Positions 26,601-39,902 of a DNA stretch of 64,000 bases are shown piece after piece. Under the pieces are notes generated by a model. That model searched no databases and was not told where the DNA came from. It saw only the letters and a program-made list of their open reading frames with translations. This DNA comes from Pithys albifrons albifrons. Lineage: Eukaryota > Chordata > Aves > Passeriformes > Thamnophilidae. A program made the translations under genes and the position numbers. The stretch's first letter is position 1. The number at the start of each line of letters is the position of its first letter. The stretch lies in the NCBI RefSeq assembly GCF_047495875.1, contig NC_092458.1, positions 110,657,727 through 110,721,726 on the forward strand, in the 5' to 3' direction.

Positions 26601-27906
26601 GTTTAATAAAACTAGCAAAGGAGAGCACATACACTGAAATGAGTGGAATGCACCAAAATAATTTCAAAACAGTTTGTAGACTAATCTCCAAGCCTCAGAG
26701 TACTTTAATATTCTTCTAAACCAAACTGCAACTTTGTGATGAAAAAACATAAATACTCAAAGGAAATATATAAAGGTATTATTAAAAAAAAACCTGAAAA
26801 TACGTATTTAATTTTATTTTCTTTCAGGGATAGAAATTAAAGGATCAAACCAATATGGCCTTCACTCTAATAAAAAAACTACCTGAGACAACTTAATAAA
26901 AAAGATTATTCTATTCTACTACCTGTCAAGGGACAAAAAATGTTAATGATAATTGTGAAACTTAAATTTAAAGTAACTGAAAGACAGAAGGAAGACCTAA
27001 AAGGTTTTCACTTTACGTGGTTCAGTTCAACATAACTCTCAATTCACACTAGACATAAAAATAAAAGTTACTCTAAAACACCGTACAAAGAACTCATCAA
27101 ATATCAGTAACAGATACAGTGAATAAGTAAATAATACAAGAACATTTCAAATACCTGGTTTTAGCAGACTTGAAAATTAATCTAGTTGAAATGTAACCTA
27201 CTGAATTCTAGTGGCTTAAAATGGCAAAGAAAATAGATTGCCTTGGTTACTACAAAATTAATAGCATAACTGCTGACTATGTGCTACTTTCTGTTATAAG
27301 GAGAATCCTGCAAGAGTAAAGGTAAAAAGCGCAATGATTTCACTGTAGCCACAGTTCTCATTTTGAACTCACATTATTTTCACCTACAGCTGAACTTATT
27401 TCCCTCCCTCAAACGCACTGAGAATCACCAGCAAAGTGTTTGCAGGTGCTGAAATTGGATTCAAAAGGGCAGCACCTTGCATGTACAAGAAAGTTTTGCT
27501 TTAACTAATTCTCAGCTTAGGCTGACTTTTCTGTACAGGGCATGTTGTTCCTCTAGATAAGCAAAATATCAAAAACTTGTCAGCAGATATAAAAGGCCAC
27601 TGAGTACTATCTCTCTGATTTTAGAAAAAAAATATCATATGCTGTAATGGTCAAGCAAGATGTAGTTTTATGACTCTAGTCATAAAACCTACCACAAGCT
27701 CTGTTATTTAGGAAGCCAAGTCTTAACTTGTGATAAAACTCAGTTTTCCTCCTAGGACAACAACTTTAAAAAGAAATAATTTTTTTAATATTTCATTTAC
27801 GTACAGAAGTAGCAAACCAGTTTAAGTAGTGGGAATTGAAAAGTCCATAAAGGCTTGTGCAAATTATTGTTGAGAAAGTGCAGTCTGGTCAAAAAACAAT
27901 ACTGGC
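23691..27906. other. unique AT-rich non-coding DNA
   Basis: No gene, RNA or transposon was recognised over more than 4 kb. Overlapping minus-strand frames at 24727-25009 and plus-strand frames at 24664-24858 have no motif. Confidence 0.55.
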
Positions 27907-27952
27907 ATTTTTTTTCGGGTTTTCTTTTGTTGTTGTTGTTTTTGTTTTTTAC
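27907..27952 (+). repeat. T/G-rich low-complexity tract
   Basis: Poly(T) interrupted by CGGG, then (GTT)n and T runs. It is one of many similar tracts in the window. Confidence 0.9.
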
Positions 27953-30900
27953 TCAAGTACTGAGTTGCCCCTCACAGTTGCCTCAGATCTGAATGCAGCT
28001 TGTAATTAAAAGAATTCTTACTTAAAAAAAATACATTTGGCCTTAATTGCACATATTAAAGGATAGAAATACATGAAGTTTGCCCTGTTATGTTTGTTCA
28101 CTGAGATAGTTTGGAGAGCTTTTATTTTCTAAAGGAAATGCTTATTCTACTATAAGTGTCATTGCTATCAATTCAGTTTTTGTTGGACGCAAAAAATAAA
28201 CCAAATTCTGTCTCCACGCTAAATGGCAAGAAAACAAAATTGCATGTACCACTGGTGCAAACTTTCATGATTTCATCAAAAGCTTGTTTTCCTCAGAGGT
28301 GAGGGTCAGAGACTCACTTGAGTTCCCACTTTGCCTAATGTACAAAAGGCAAACATCAGAGCAAAACTCTTGCAAAAATTGAGAGTTTGAAAAGTCACAT
28401 GATTTTCCAGTGCTTGGGGTCAGTAATGCTCCTGTGAAATTTTAAGTAGACCTGGAAATAGAAATCATTCCCTTTAGGAAAAGATAGTGCCAGAACAGAT
28501 TCCCTGTACTAATGAACTATTACCAGTTTCTTACCTTGCATTATTACAAACTGCTGCTAAAGCTGAACGGTTTAATACAGGGTTTATATTAAACCATCTG
28601 AAAGTATCACTTGGCCTTCCTAGATATCAAGCATCACCACAGTCATTTTCCTGGTTTCCCTTTGCAAATACACTGTTTAAGCTGTACCTGTAACACAAAC
28701 ATAACGCAAGTAGTTGGAAAAAGAGTTAATTTGCATCATTGTCTGCCTGATGCCTCCTTCCTCATTCTCTCTTGGTGTTCCTGATTTTATGGCCCGGTTA
28801 TGCCTCTTGAATATGCATGCCATTTAGTGGCACATCCTTGCCCCACAAACCTGGCGTGCAAACACAACCAGTGTTTACTGCATTTGACTTACCAAGCATT
28901 TTCCAACTGATAAAATGATCTTTCAGACTATTTTACACATAAGAAGAAATTATTTTTGTTAATAATGATGGAAGAGATTTCAAATGCCCATGGGAAAGAG
29001 AAAAAAATCAGTGGAATCTGCATTCTCAACACACCTAGATTTCTTGGAAAAAAACCTCCTCTAGTATTATCTCTACTTGAATAATTACTTTTCTCTATAT
29101 TTATGAAAAATCTAGAGTACAGGAATTCACTACTCCTTAGTGCTTTCTTAAAACTATTGTGTACAGTTCTGTATTTTAAGTCCATGCTAGATGTTTTTCA
29201 TTAATACATCCTGAGAGGTTTCATAATTACCTATGCCAACATGTATTTTAGATATTTTTGCACATTTAAAGAAGAGAGAGAAGTGTTCATTGCTATTTCA
29301 AACAAATGGTTTCCAATTCAATTTTAGGTATTGCAGGGAATTGCATCCTGAACTAGGGTTTGAGTGGTTTGGAGGTTTGGTAAGAATATTTCTCTCAGTT
29401 TGAAATGAAAAGGAGATGAAGAAAGTTTTTGTGGCTTTCTTTGGTCCAGTCCTCACAAGGCATATATTCAAAGCAGTTGGATATTTCTGGCTTTACACTG
29501 ACACTGTATGTACAGTACTAAATATAAAATCCATTTGTCTATAAGGCTTTGACTATCCTTCCTTAAGATGTTCCTGCTCTTTTCTTGGGTAATGTGTTCT
29601 CTTCTTTCCTTAAGTTTAATTTCATACCTATCAAATATTTGTTTTCTTTATAAGGACGCTTTATTTTTTAGCCTTAGAATTTTCTTTCAGTCATGAAAAA
29701 GGAGTTTACTCTTTACTAAACTTGACTGATTGCTTTTCTGACTTCAGTGTGTATTAGAAATATCAGCTTTATTAGTAATGGAGTTGCCAGGTACCTGCAG
29801 CACAACATAAATCGTTTGCACTTTAGAAATGTTTAGGTAAATACTTTCAGTGTAATAATTTGCATTAGATGTCAGAAATTACCACACACTTAAAATCTAT
29901 TGCCTTTGGAACAGAGTGCAAGATATAAAACACCATAATGGTGTGGGTCTACTGGAATCAAATCTTTTCCCCCTGTCAGAGCCGCCAGCAGAACAAACTC
30001 AAAATCCATCATTTTGTTATGTATTTTGGGGGAAGCAAATCAGTCCTTTTGAAAATCAATATTAGATCATCTTATTTCCATTTGGGTATTAACTTTCAGA
30101 GAAAGACAACAGCATTGAAAGTATCAGCACTACCTACTTAAACCCAGCCTCACAAAAAACTACTAAATCAACAATGGCATGACAGTCAGCACTATTAAAA
30201 TATGTGCTAAAGGGGCAATTTAAAATTTCTTAAAAGTACTACTACAATAATAACTCAAATGTGAAAACAAATATTAATCATGCCATAGACGCTATCTCAA
30301 AATGGTTACACTTAAGTGACAGAACTGAGTTAAGAATCTACAGTTTGCTGAAGAAAAAATAATCACACCTCAGTGATCTTTTTTTCTGACTTTAAGTAGT
30401 CATATTTTTTACACAAGAATTACTATTTCTTAACTGATGCAGTGCTTATAAACAGTGTACAAAATATGCATGAACAACAATGAAAAATGGAGGAACATAA
30501 TATTCTATATCACCACAATTCTTTCCTCTCCTTTGCACATCACACAGAAATCATGTATTTATTAGAGAACTTTAGGAAGAACCATAGTTTATAACTTGAT
30601 TTTCAAGTCCTTTAAAGAGTTTTGAAATGCCTAGTTCTAAATCACATGGATATTATTCTGTTGGCTGATATGAACACAAGTGGAAAATGTAATATTTTTT
30701 GGTGGCTGGTTTCGTCATACTCTGCTGTATAGAAACTGTGGGAGTGTGTCATTTCCAGACGTGTTTACAGTGTCTTCAAGACACAAAGATAATCTTAAAG
30801 GCATAGATAGATGTGTTTATTGAGTGAACGAGCCAAATTTTAATTCTTCAGTAGAAACTGTAGTAAGTTAATAATTGTTGCTTAGATTAGAGGTCTTGAT

Positions 30901-32697
30901 TAAAGGTTTTGATTTTCTTGAATTTAGAGTAGACTGCATTCAGTCTATTTCTCTGAAATATCCAATTTTCACTGATCCCATAAAAAAGTATTTTTCTAGC
31001 CACTGCTCTTTCTCCAGATGCCTTCCAATTTCTCCTTCCTCTGTACTTGAGCAGCTTTTATATTTGCACGAGTACCTATGCACACATTAATTCCTGAACT
31101 CCCAATTTTACTCCTCTGTTCCTACCCTCTCATTTTATCTAGTGAATTTTACAGAGTGGAAAATTTCATTCTCCAACTTTTTATCTTCCTTGAACACCTT
31201 CCTGGGTGTTCTTTTAGATGATTAAATTTCTTCTCCTTCTTCCCCCTAACTGTTCTCATCCATTCTATTTAACATATGACGGCATTCACTTTGAAAACTG
31301 TATCAACATCAGAAGTTTTACTCACAAATACTACATAGTTCATCTACCTGCTAATATTGCTTTTATTTTTGCCCTCTCCTTTGAGTTTTACTAAAGCAAA
31401 CACACACACACTAAATCAACAAGTTCTTTCCTTTTTTCCAAGAACAAAACTTTGCTACATCAAGATGAGTTACCTTCTTTCATACTTTTAAGCTATATAT
31501 CTTCACATATATTGTTCATATTTTAGTGAAAAACTCACATACTTGCACTGCAGAGAGCCTTAATTCTAGTCTCTAGTCTGTACCCTTGTTCTCTTCTGTT
31601 TCTACAATGTCAAAAAAAAAAAATTGCAAGTAATGAATAACTACATTGCTGTTTCTTGTATCAGGCTTTACTTCTAGCTAACAGATTCATGCTTCATCTT
31701 CTGCTCTTTGTCTAAATGTCTGTGGGTGGAAGTGGAAAAAGACAGAGAAAGTTATGTGTGTATTAAATAGGTGACATAATGTACTGTATAGCACAAGATA
31801 ACCCTTATTTATGCCTAACAAGAGCCTAATCAACATACATTACCGGAATTAGTTCTTATTCTTTGCATGTAAATACGTAACATATCTAAGGGAAAACCAA
31901 AGTAGTGTAACAAGTGTACACTAAATTACACTGATTTGCCATATAGTAGACACTTTAAATTGAGTATATAGCAACTTCCACTGATTTGATATTCTGACAG
32001 GCCCTTAGGAATGGCAGAAGGATACACTAAGCAGGGAAGTGCCTGATTTATGTCACCCTTTCCTGTTGTCTGCCTCTACTGCTGTATGTGTTTGGTAGAC
32101 CCACTGAATGGCAATCAAATGTAAGCTGTATTTCTACATGTGATTTTATGATCAGTTTATGACATCCTTTGCACAATGACTGAATTTGACTTGGTGGCTT
32201 TCAAGGGAGTTGCAACCTATTCCATAGGGTAACTGGGCAAAATTACCAGTTCTTTGGACTACAGAGTTCAGTGATGTCATTATTACTTGTTCAAAATAGT
32301 TCCAACTACTTTGTTACCAACCTCTTTAAATGCCTATATCTAAAAATAAATAAATAAATATGGTCACATTACAGAATTATGGCCAATTATTTATTCTGGT
32401 ATGCTTATAGTACTGTTCAAGAAGACATTCTGGAATGGAGATATTTATCACTACAGTGATGACAGTTTCATTAAGCCTTTAGTACTTTAGGCTATGGATA
32501 ACCTTTTTTGTAGAACTTCTATGTAATTAGCCAACAGTCACAAAGATATTACTGTTTCCACTGCTGTCCCACCATATTCTAGGGGCACAACAGGCACATT
32601 TTTCAATTCAAATAGACACTACATGATGACCTTTCATTGCTCACACTAAGTCAGATACATAACTAACTTCATTTTCATTTTTCTCTATTAACTTCTG
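27953..32697. other. unique AT-rich non-coding DNA
   Basis: No genes or transposons were recognised. Short simple repeats include CACACACACA near 31401 and (AAAT)n near 32344. 28720-28880 has balanced, low-repeat sequence with octamer-like and homeobox-like words. Confidence 0.5.
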
Positions 32698-32757
32698 GGG
32701 TGGTTTGTTTGTTTGTTTTTGTTGTTTTGTTTTTGGTTTTTTGGGTTTTTTTTTAAC
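32698..32757 (+). repeat. T/G-rich low-complexity tract
   Basis: GGTTTGTTTGTTTGTTTTTG followed by further T and G runs for 60 bp, with no adjoining recognisable element. Confidence 0.9.
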
Positions 32758-34054
32758 ATATTTGAATCCACAATTCTGACAATAGTAAAACCACAAGTGT
32801 ATCTTCCCTTGTCAAAACACTGCACTACAATTTTTTTTTTCACTGTTTAAGATTTTCATAATTTTTTTTAACTGAATAGAACTTTAACCAAAGCATCACG
32901 AATAAGAATTCAAGAATAAAGAATCAATATGATCAGTTCTAAACAAATATATCAGCACAGCAAAAGAAAAATACTGCTTCAGAATATTTCACACTGTCCT
33001 GCACCTGTGACACCATCTTTCCATATCCTGTCCAAATGCCGCACCCAAAACTGTGCCAAAAAACTCTGAGCAACCCATAGAACCACAGAAAATACTGTTT
33101 GCAGAGATGGGTTGCACATCACAGAAAAATCATAATCCATCCATGGGTCAACCCTATTAGTATAGCACAGATACAGACTACCAAGTTAATATTAAAAAAA
33201 AAAATTCTAATTAAGGTCAATTTCATCTCACAAATATTAGAAACTCTCTATCCTGGAATATCAGGTATTTCAGGTGAAGACAACATGAAAAACAGAAAAA
33301 GAAATACCACAGCTAGAATATTTTGAAATATTTTCAATAATATTTACAAGCAAAACTATACTCGCAATTGCCACTATACTCACAATTCCTTGACTCTTGT
33401 ACTTCATTTTAGACAGTATATAAGTGGGATTACACTGCAGTTTTATAGAGATAGTTGAGAAGACAGTCAAACCACAGCAAGACATTAGAACAATATATGC
33501 CATATTCTTTTAATTTCAGGTTTATTTACTCAAAGTTCAGACATCTGGGTTTATCTGGTTTATGGATGCTATTTTAATTTAGATCAAGATGTCACACAAC
33601 AAATATGAAGGAGAAACAGATTTTTCTTGTAAGTAACTGAAAAACTAGAACCCAAAGTTTCATGGGAAATCAATGCAATTTAAAATCTTCAGGAAACTTC
33701 CACAAGAAGTCTGAGAAACGTACTGTTCAAAACCGTGTCTGTGATGCTCAATCTATATAGATTACTATGAAATTGTTCTGCATTTCAGATCACTGTAGTG
33801 GGTATAGCTTTTGTTTAAAATGCCTACAGAGAACATCACTGTTAAAAGAAATGAGGATTTCACAGACAATGTAACGTTCCAAAAAACACTTGAAATTATT
33901 CCTTCTCCATGTTCTGAATATGAGACATATGCATTTCCTATTACATTTGTTCAAATGCTTATATTTAAGACACATTACACCTTACATCCCTTGACAGAAT
34001 CACTCTAATTCTATTGTTTTTGAAAGCTTATGCAGACTTTGAAGACAGCAATGG
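32758..34054. other. unique AT-rich non-coding DNA
   Basis: Nothing recognised. The short frames at 33099-33326 and 33270-33503 on opposite strands have no motifs. Confidence 0.55.
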
Positions 34055-34171
34055 GAAAAAAAATCTAAAAAAATAAAAAACAACAAAAAACCAACCAACC
34101 AAACAAAAAACCCCAACAAGATCAACAACAAAACAAAACAAAAAAAAAACCCAAACAACCAAAACCAACCT
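34055..34171 (-). repeat. long A/C-rich low-complexity tract
   Basis: About 117 bp made only of A and C with very few exceptions: AAACAAC, CCAACCAACC, AAACAAAACA and A10 runs. On the minus strand it is the same G/T-rich class seen at 8838, 32698 and 39829. It is the longest tract of this class in the window. Confidence 0.93.
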
Positions 34172-37100
34172 TTAGGGTAGTGGAATAGGTACTGCATGAG
34201 TGTAAGAGTAATAAATGTACAAAATTTGGTATGTCTTCTCATGTCACAACATCCCTGTGTGACATGATTCCTTCTCTCCCAGCTTATTTGAGACAAGAAC
34301 ATTGGACCTTACATCTCATCAGTGCTGACTGTGGCATCATCTAAATGAAGGAGAGAAATAAGTTTCCTCAATATAGCAAAAAGTATTACTTGAAATGTTT
34401 CTTTTTCCCAGTTAAATCCTCCCAAAAAGATAAATAAGTCATCATTTCTTAAATTCTTTGTTAAAGGCCAATGAAACTTGCACTTTGTTGCTGGATTTAC
34501 ATTAATGCAAGTAGCTAGCACTCAATTTGCATTTTTAAATCAATTTGAATGTCTACATATATTTCCAAAAGCAATAGTAATGATTTTGCTGCTATATGTA
34601 AAGCTCTGACAGTTTTAAAGTCTTGTTTGAGCCCTGATGTTTATTTTACCAGTCTGGAGTGATCTGTGTAGGCACCTAATACAGGCTGGTTTATAACAAG
34701 GATGCAGCTGCAGCTCGGAAGACAAAAATTTTGAGCCCATTTCCCATACTGACAGGGAGAAGGAAGATGGTTTTGACCACCCAAACAGAAGCTTACAGTG
34801 CTTAATGCAAAACCCCATTAGACATGTGTTAGTTTCTTTAGAATTATCTAATACCAAAGAAGGATCCTTTAATGTTCCGTGCCACAGAACTCCAATGTCT
34901 CCAGCCTTACTCTCAAATAGGAGTGCTCACAAGGGAGGGAGTAGAAGAGTGCCCCGAGTGGATGTGTTTCACGAACCAACGGAATATTTCTGAGGCTACA
35001 AGTTACTACAATGACACAAATTGCTGCAATTTAAAGCTTTTATGACTTTAACCAAACATGTCCACCCTACACTATCTACGGCCTTCTTTCCACTGCACAC
35101 ACTTGGGCCTTCACCTCTAGAAATGTGTTTCTGGCAAAAATGCAACACTGTATTAGTGTGGACACAGAGTCCTGCTGAATCAAATACCAGCCAATTGGAC
35201 CTATCCTTCCTACAAGACATTTTCTATCGTAAATTTGGTGTTTGAAAATACCCTTCATACCAGCAGTCCTACTGTGGAAAGCAATTTTGTTAGTATTTGC
35301 AGTTTATAATCTAAAAAGAAATTCAGACCCTTTATATTCGGACTCTATCTGATGCCCTCTGAAAGATGTTTCTCTTTAAAAGCATTTTTCAATACAATGT
35401 CTGAGGAATTTTTTTTTAAAGTTCATCATTTCACAGTCTCTAATTTTTTTAAGAATTGGATTCAATTGAGCTTTAACAATTTTGTAAGACCCAATGGGGG
35501 AAAACCACTTTCATCTGTAACTTTACATGAAAGAAAACTTCAATGCCTCCAGTACTTCTGTTTCTGCTGTGGGGACAACTTCTGTAATCCACTTTTTGCC
35601 ATCTGAGAGTAACAAAGGTCTCTTTAAAAAGCAACCTTTTTTGGTTTTTATTTTATTGTGGTCAAATAGCTAAAACAAAGAGTTATTCAGCTGTGCAGAT
35701 TATATAACAGTTTTATATAAAGTAGCTCTTAGTATTTAGCAAGTCCTACATAATATTTTCTAGTGCTTTTAAATGAGAGATTCAATATTGGTCTTTTTGC
35801 TGCAATTCCAGCTGCATTTGTGATTTCTTATGTATGTTGGAATTGTGTTAAAAGAATTAAGAGACAACCTGGTATACACAATATGCCCTGCTATATGAAA
35901 CTTAGGGGCCTTCAAAAGCTTACTGTTTTTTTTGAAAGTGCTGCAAGAATTTCTGCAGAATATTTTCTGTCTTGTTGGGGTTTTTAATGACATGCTCATA
36001 TTTTATCAAACAAAATTTTAATACCTTTTTATATATTTGTGTATGCATTAATTTTTGTCTGGTGTATTTATATATCAATTAATTAATGAATAAATGTGAA
36101 AATAGAGGGAATTTGTTTCAGTTCTTGTAATACTGTTTGCCAACTATCTAAGAATTATTCTAGAATATATTCATGACTGAATAGTTTAATGCAATTAGAA
36201 CTGAATCCTTTAGAGAGCAGATCTTTGCATAGAACAAATCACAACCAATATAGAAAAAAAAGCAACAGAAAATTATATTCTCTTGCAACAAAAAGTAGCT
36301 GAGCAAGTTACTCTTTGATACACTTGCCTTAAGTTCTTTCCTGTACACCAAGTTTTTATGGTATTCAGTGTACAGAATGATGAAATAGAGTCAGAGGTAG
36401 CTGCAAAGCTATATCTTAAGTACCTGAAAGTGTTCAGAACTGTAGCTAAATATTTCCTCCCTTCTATTTCACATATGTTGAGTCTTTAGGGTTTATGAGG
36501 TTTTGTAAGACACTTAATGAAACAGTCCAAACTGTGACAGGCTACAGAAAGCTCCACAGAACCATTTACATGCCTAAGCCTGAAGTACCTGTGTTCTATC
36601 TTCAATCCCCAGCCACACTTAACACAGGGGAGATTTTATCATGACAACTTCTTACAAAGATACCACAAGGTCTCCTTGCTGGCACAATCAGTAGCTGCTG
36701 ATATTTGAAGGCACTGAGAAAATTGATGCTGAATTGGATTCCCAAGTCATGGTTTGATTCTCCCTGATGAGCCTCTGAGCCATTTTGCAGGGCCCACCAG
36801 GAGAGCAGCCAGCAAAACGTCACTCCCTATAAAACACCTTGAGAAGACAGTGACAGTGCTGCTCCCCTCTCTCCCCAAAGGACTCACTGGTGAAACCAGT
36901 CTTCTCTTATGCCATAGGTACTCCACTCCGTTGCTTCCCATTAGTGTGTCCCAATTATTAACTTACATGGGGTTTTGTCTGGGTTTGGCTTTTGTTCCTT
37001 GTTTTTAACAACAGCAATTAGAGAAGAATGAGATCTTGATTCCCTTCCTTCCAGGTGAGTATACTGAAACCACATTTGTCACTCTCTTTGAATCTGCCAT

Positions 37101-37739
37101 GATATTAGTTGCAAGTCATGCAGAGCTCTTTTACCAGACTCTACTTCATCAACTAAGAGCAATACTGCTGGCATTGATCTTGTTTCCTACACAAAAATCA
37201 CAGAGCTAAGTTCAGGATTTGATCTGTGTCACTCAAGTTCATATCAATATGCGCTGTTGTTCAGACACTCTGAACAAGAAGAAATCTGGAAAGCACACGC
37301 CTCATAACTGTGTCATAAAGCAATACTGATTAACTTGTCCTTTACCTTATTGCCCACATGTCTCAAAGCCTTTACTGTTGATCCAGGGTTTGAACTGAAG
37401 AGAAGACCTCAGCGGTAATTCATGTATCCAGTTTTCACCCTATGTGACAGTACTGCAAAAAGGCACTCTCCTGAGAGAGTAAACTGATCCTGAGTCATCC
37501 ACAGGTGTCTCCAGCTGCCAGTTGTGTTGTTTCAGCAGGGCATTCTGTAATGCTCACCTTTTAGCAACACCACCTATAAGCAGCTATGAATTCAGAAAGC
37601 CATGATGATTTCAAAAGCCAGTGGTTTCCCTCTGTTGAAATGTACAGGTCTTTTCACTTCTGAGACTGTTCAAAAGCTGTACTATTAAGTTTCACATGGT
37701 ATTTCTTCTTTTTATTAAATAAAAATAAAAAGAATAAAT
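34172..37739. other. unique non-coding DNA
   Basis: No gene recognised. 36590-36960 is GC-richer, is open on both strands and contains CTATAAAAC near 36829, which could be an old LTR promoter or a chance TATA-like word. I could not define any ends. Confidence 0.45.
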
Positions 37740-38118
37740 GACATTTTCTAACATTTACAACCACACTGTATACACAGTACGTAGGATCCCACCCCCAGGG
37801 GAAAGGGAAAAGGAAAAAGGGGACTGATCAACTAGAAAACTGAGAAGAGACAAAACCAAACTAAAAGAAACAGATGAATCAGACAAACACAATTAAAAAC
37901 CTCAAGGAAGGGGAACAAGCATGAAACAATCTCACCCAGGACAGGAGAACCACCAACAACTGGAGGGATCAGACTCCAACCACCCAGGAGCTCCCTGGCC
38001 AAGGAAGGAAAGCCCGACACAACCCCTCCTCCCCTGCTATGTGGAGGACACATGCGGAATACTTGTAACTTCCTTAGATACAATGGTTACTGAGGAAGCC
38101 ATGGGTCAAACCATTACA
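37740..38118 (+). mobile_element. possible degraded LTR (left end uncertain)
   Basis: The right edge reads CCATGGGTCAAACCATTACA (ending 38118), which resembles the GGTTAAACCA(T/C)GACA-type terminus of avian ERVL LTRs. Upstream is a purine-rich block (AGGGGAAAGGGAAAAGGAAA, from about 37797) and a GC-richer block unlike the flanks. The expected duplicate of the bases after the end (TAGCC) was not found on the left, so the left end is a guess and orientation rests on one terminus. Confidence 0.4.
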
Positions 38119-39828
38119 TAGCCCTGAATATTCTAAGAGTAGCAGCCTCGTCAAGAATTCTGTACTTCTGAAGCTGGACATATACCTGTTTCTTTGTAAG
38201 GAAATCAAGTTGTTGCTGTCACAGCAGGCAGTTCTCAGCAAGTTTTAGATCCTATTCCCCACCCTCACTATATGCTAGACAATTTAACATGTTTCTCTCA
38301 CAGTGACTGTATACAAGGATAATAAATGACTAGCCATTCCAAATCCTGCCATGCCTCTGGCATTTTCCTCTTGATGATCTCAAGAGCGCTATTAACACCA
38401 AATATACACCTGTGGCTAAAAGATAAAATAGCAAAGTACCTTTTCTCTTGGAAGAGTGCCTTACAGCACACAACTAATTAATCTCCCAACCATTTTGTTT
38501 GGGTGCTGCCATCCACACATTTAAGAACTACTCTACATTTCATCCAATACACAAAGCAATACCTTATGAAATGTGATTCTTTATACAGCACACCCCCCTT
38601 CCCTAAATCTTCTAAGTCTTCTGGAGCTGGACATGTCTTATTGTGAAATTTTCATTTAATTTTAATTGAACATCAACCAAGGTATGACAGAAGCACTATT
38701 TCCCTGAGATTACCAAAACCAACTTTTTCCAAAACCCATTTGAGAGAAGTGTCAAGTTATAAATTTGTTGGCATAGACAAGCAGTCCCAGAGCATCCCTG
38801 ACACCTCTCCAGTACTAAAAAAGTACTAGGTATCATCTTTGCTATTTTCTTGTTTGAGGGAATGCTTTTGCAATTCAGGCATGCTGGGCAACATCTCCTG
38901 AAGCTGCTACTGCCTCTCTCTTCTTATATGTCACAATAATCTGCTTCCTGTGGAAAAGATAATGCCAAATGGAGAGAAAAGACAAACACATCAAAAGGGT
39001 GAAAACGGCCAAAATTTGTGCAGTGGGTTGAAGTTCAACAGAAGTGAAGATGAAAGGACAGGCAAGCAGATGAACATGCCTGTTATTGGTGTCACCAATC
39101 CTGCTTATGTCTCTGCCAACTTGCTCAACTAATCTTCGCTCCATTCCGTACATTGACAGCAAATACAAGTAACAGCAGCTGCAAAGGATTCATAAAAATG
39201 TTGGAATTCAACCCTCTAGATGACGCAACACAATGGCACAACCTTAATTCTTCCCCTTGTCTATTTATTATGGCATGGCTAGCAAGGAACCTTTCCAAGT
39301 AGACAGTGCCAGCTTGGAGGGCAGAGCTAAGTAAAATTTAATAAACTGAGCTAGTTAGAAAAAAGCAGAGGGGTAAAGGTGAAAGGCAGCCACTTCGGAT
39401 GGAGATTAAAATCAGTCAGAAAAAACTGCTACCATTTGGAAAGCAGTTCAGAAAAACTAAGGAAATTCAGCTGGCTGAGGCTTCAACATGCCTCAGGATG
39501 GTTTAGGGCTGCAAATGCCTTCAAAGAACTTGCCAGTGTTCATCATAGTTGCTTTTGCACTTCCAGTTTCCATCTACATTTCCAATCTAGAAAAAGCATT
39601 GCCAGGACTGACATCATTCAACCTCTCAGTGACAGTCTGGCATCTCAGTGACCCAGGAGAAAGGTAAAGGCTAAGATAGGAAGATAAATACTAATATAGT
39701 GAAATAAACCTCTAGTTTATAGAGCTCTATGTCCCATATGACATGCTCCAAACACACTGTGCTTATCCTCAACCCAGAAAACATTATCTCCCTATTCACC
39801 AAATTTTAAATGTGTGCTTTTTCAGTTT
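38119..39828. other. unique non-coding DNA
   Basis: No confirmed gene. The minus-strand frame 38875-39168 (97 codons) has a hydrophobic stretch (ILAVFTLLMCLSFLSIW) followed by basic residues, as in a single-pass membrane protein. No family is recognisable and chance is likely. Confidence 0.45.
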
Positions 39829-39902
39829 GGTGGTTGATTGGTTGGTTGGGTTTTTTTTTTTTTTTTGGTTTGGTTTGGTTTTGGGTTTTTTGTTGTTGTT
39901 GT
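39829..39902 (+). repeat. T/G-rich low-complexity tract
   Basis: GGTTGATTGGTTGGTTGGG, then about 16 T, GGTTTGGTTTGGTTTTGGG and (TTG)n, with no adjacent recognisable element. Confidence 0.92.

Noticed and set aside
33001..33100. Possible CR1 fragment
   Set aside because: A few words resemble CR1 complement, but no ordered set of landmarks is present.
36829..36837. TATA-box promoter (CTATAAAAC)
   Set aside because: It is a single short word in AT-rich DNA with no downstream gene or definable LTR ends.
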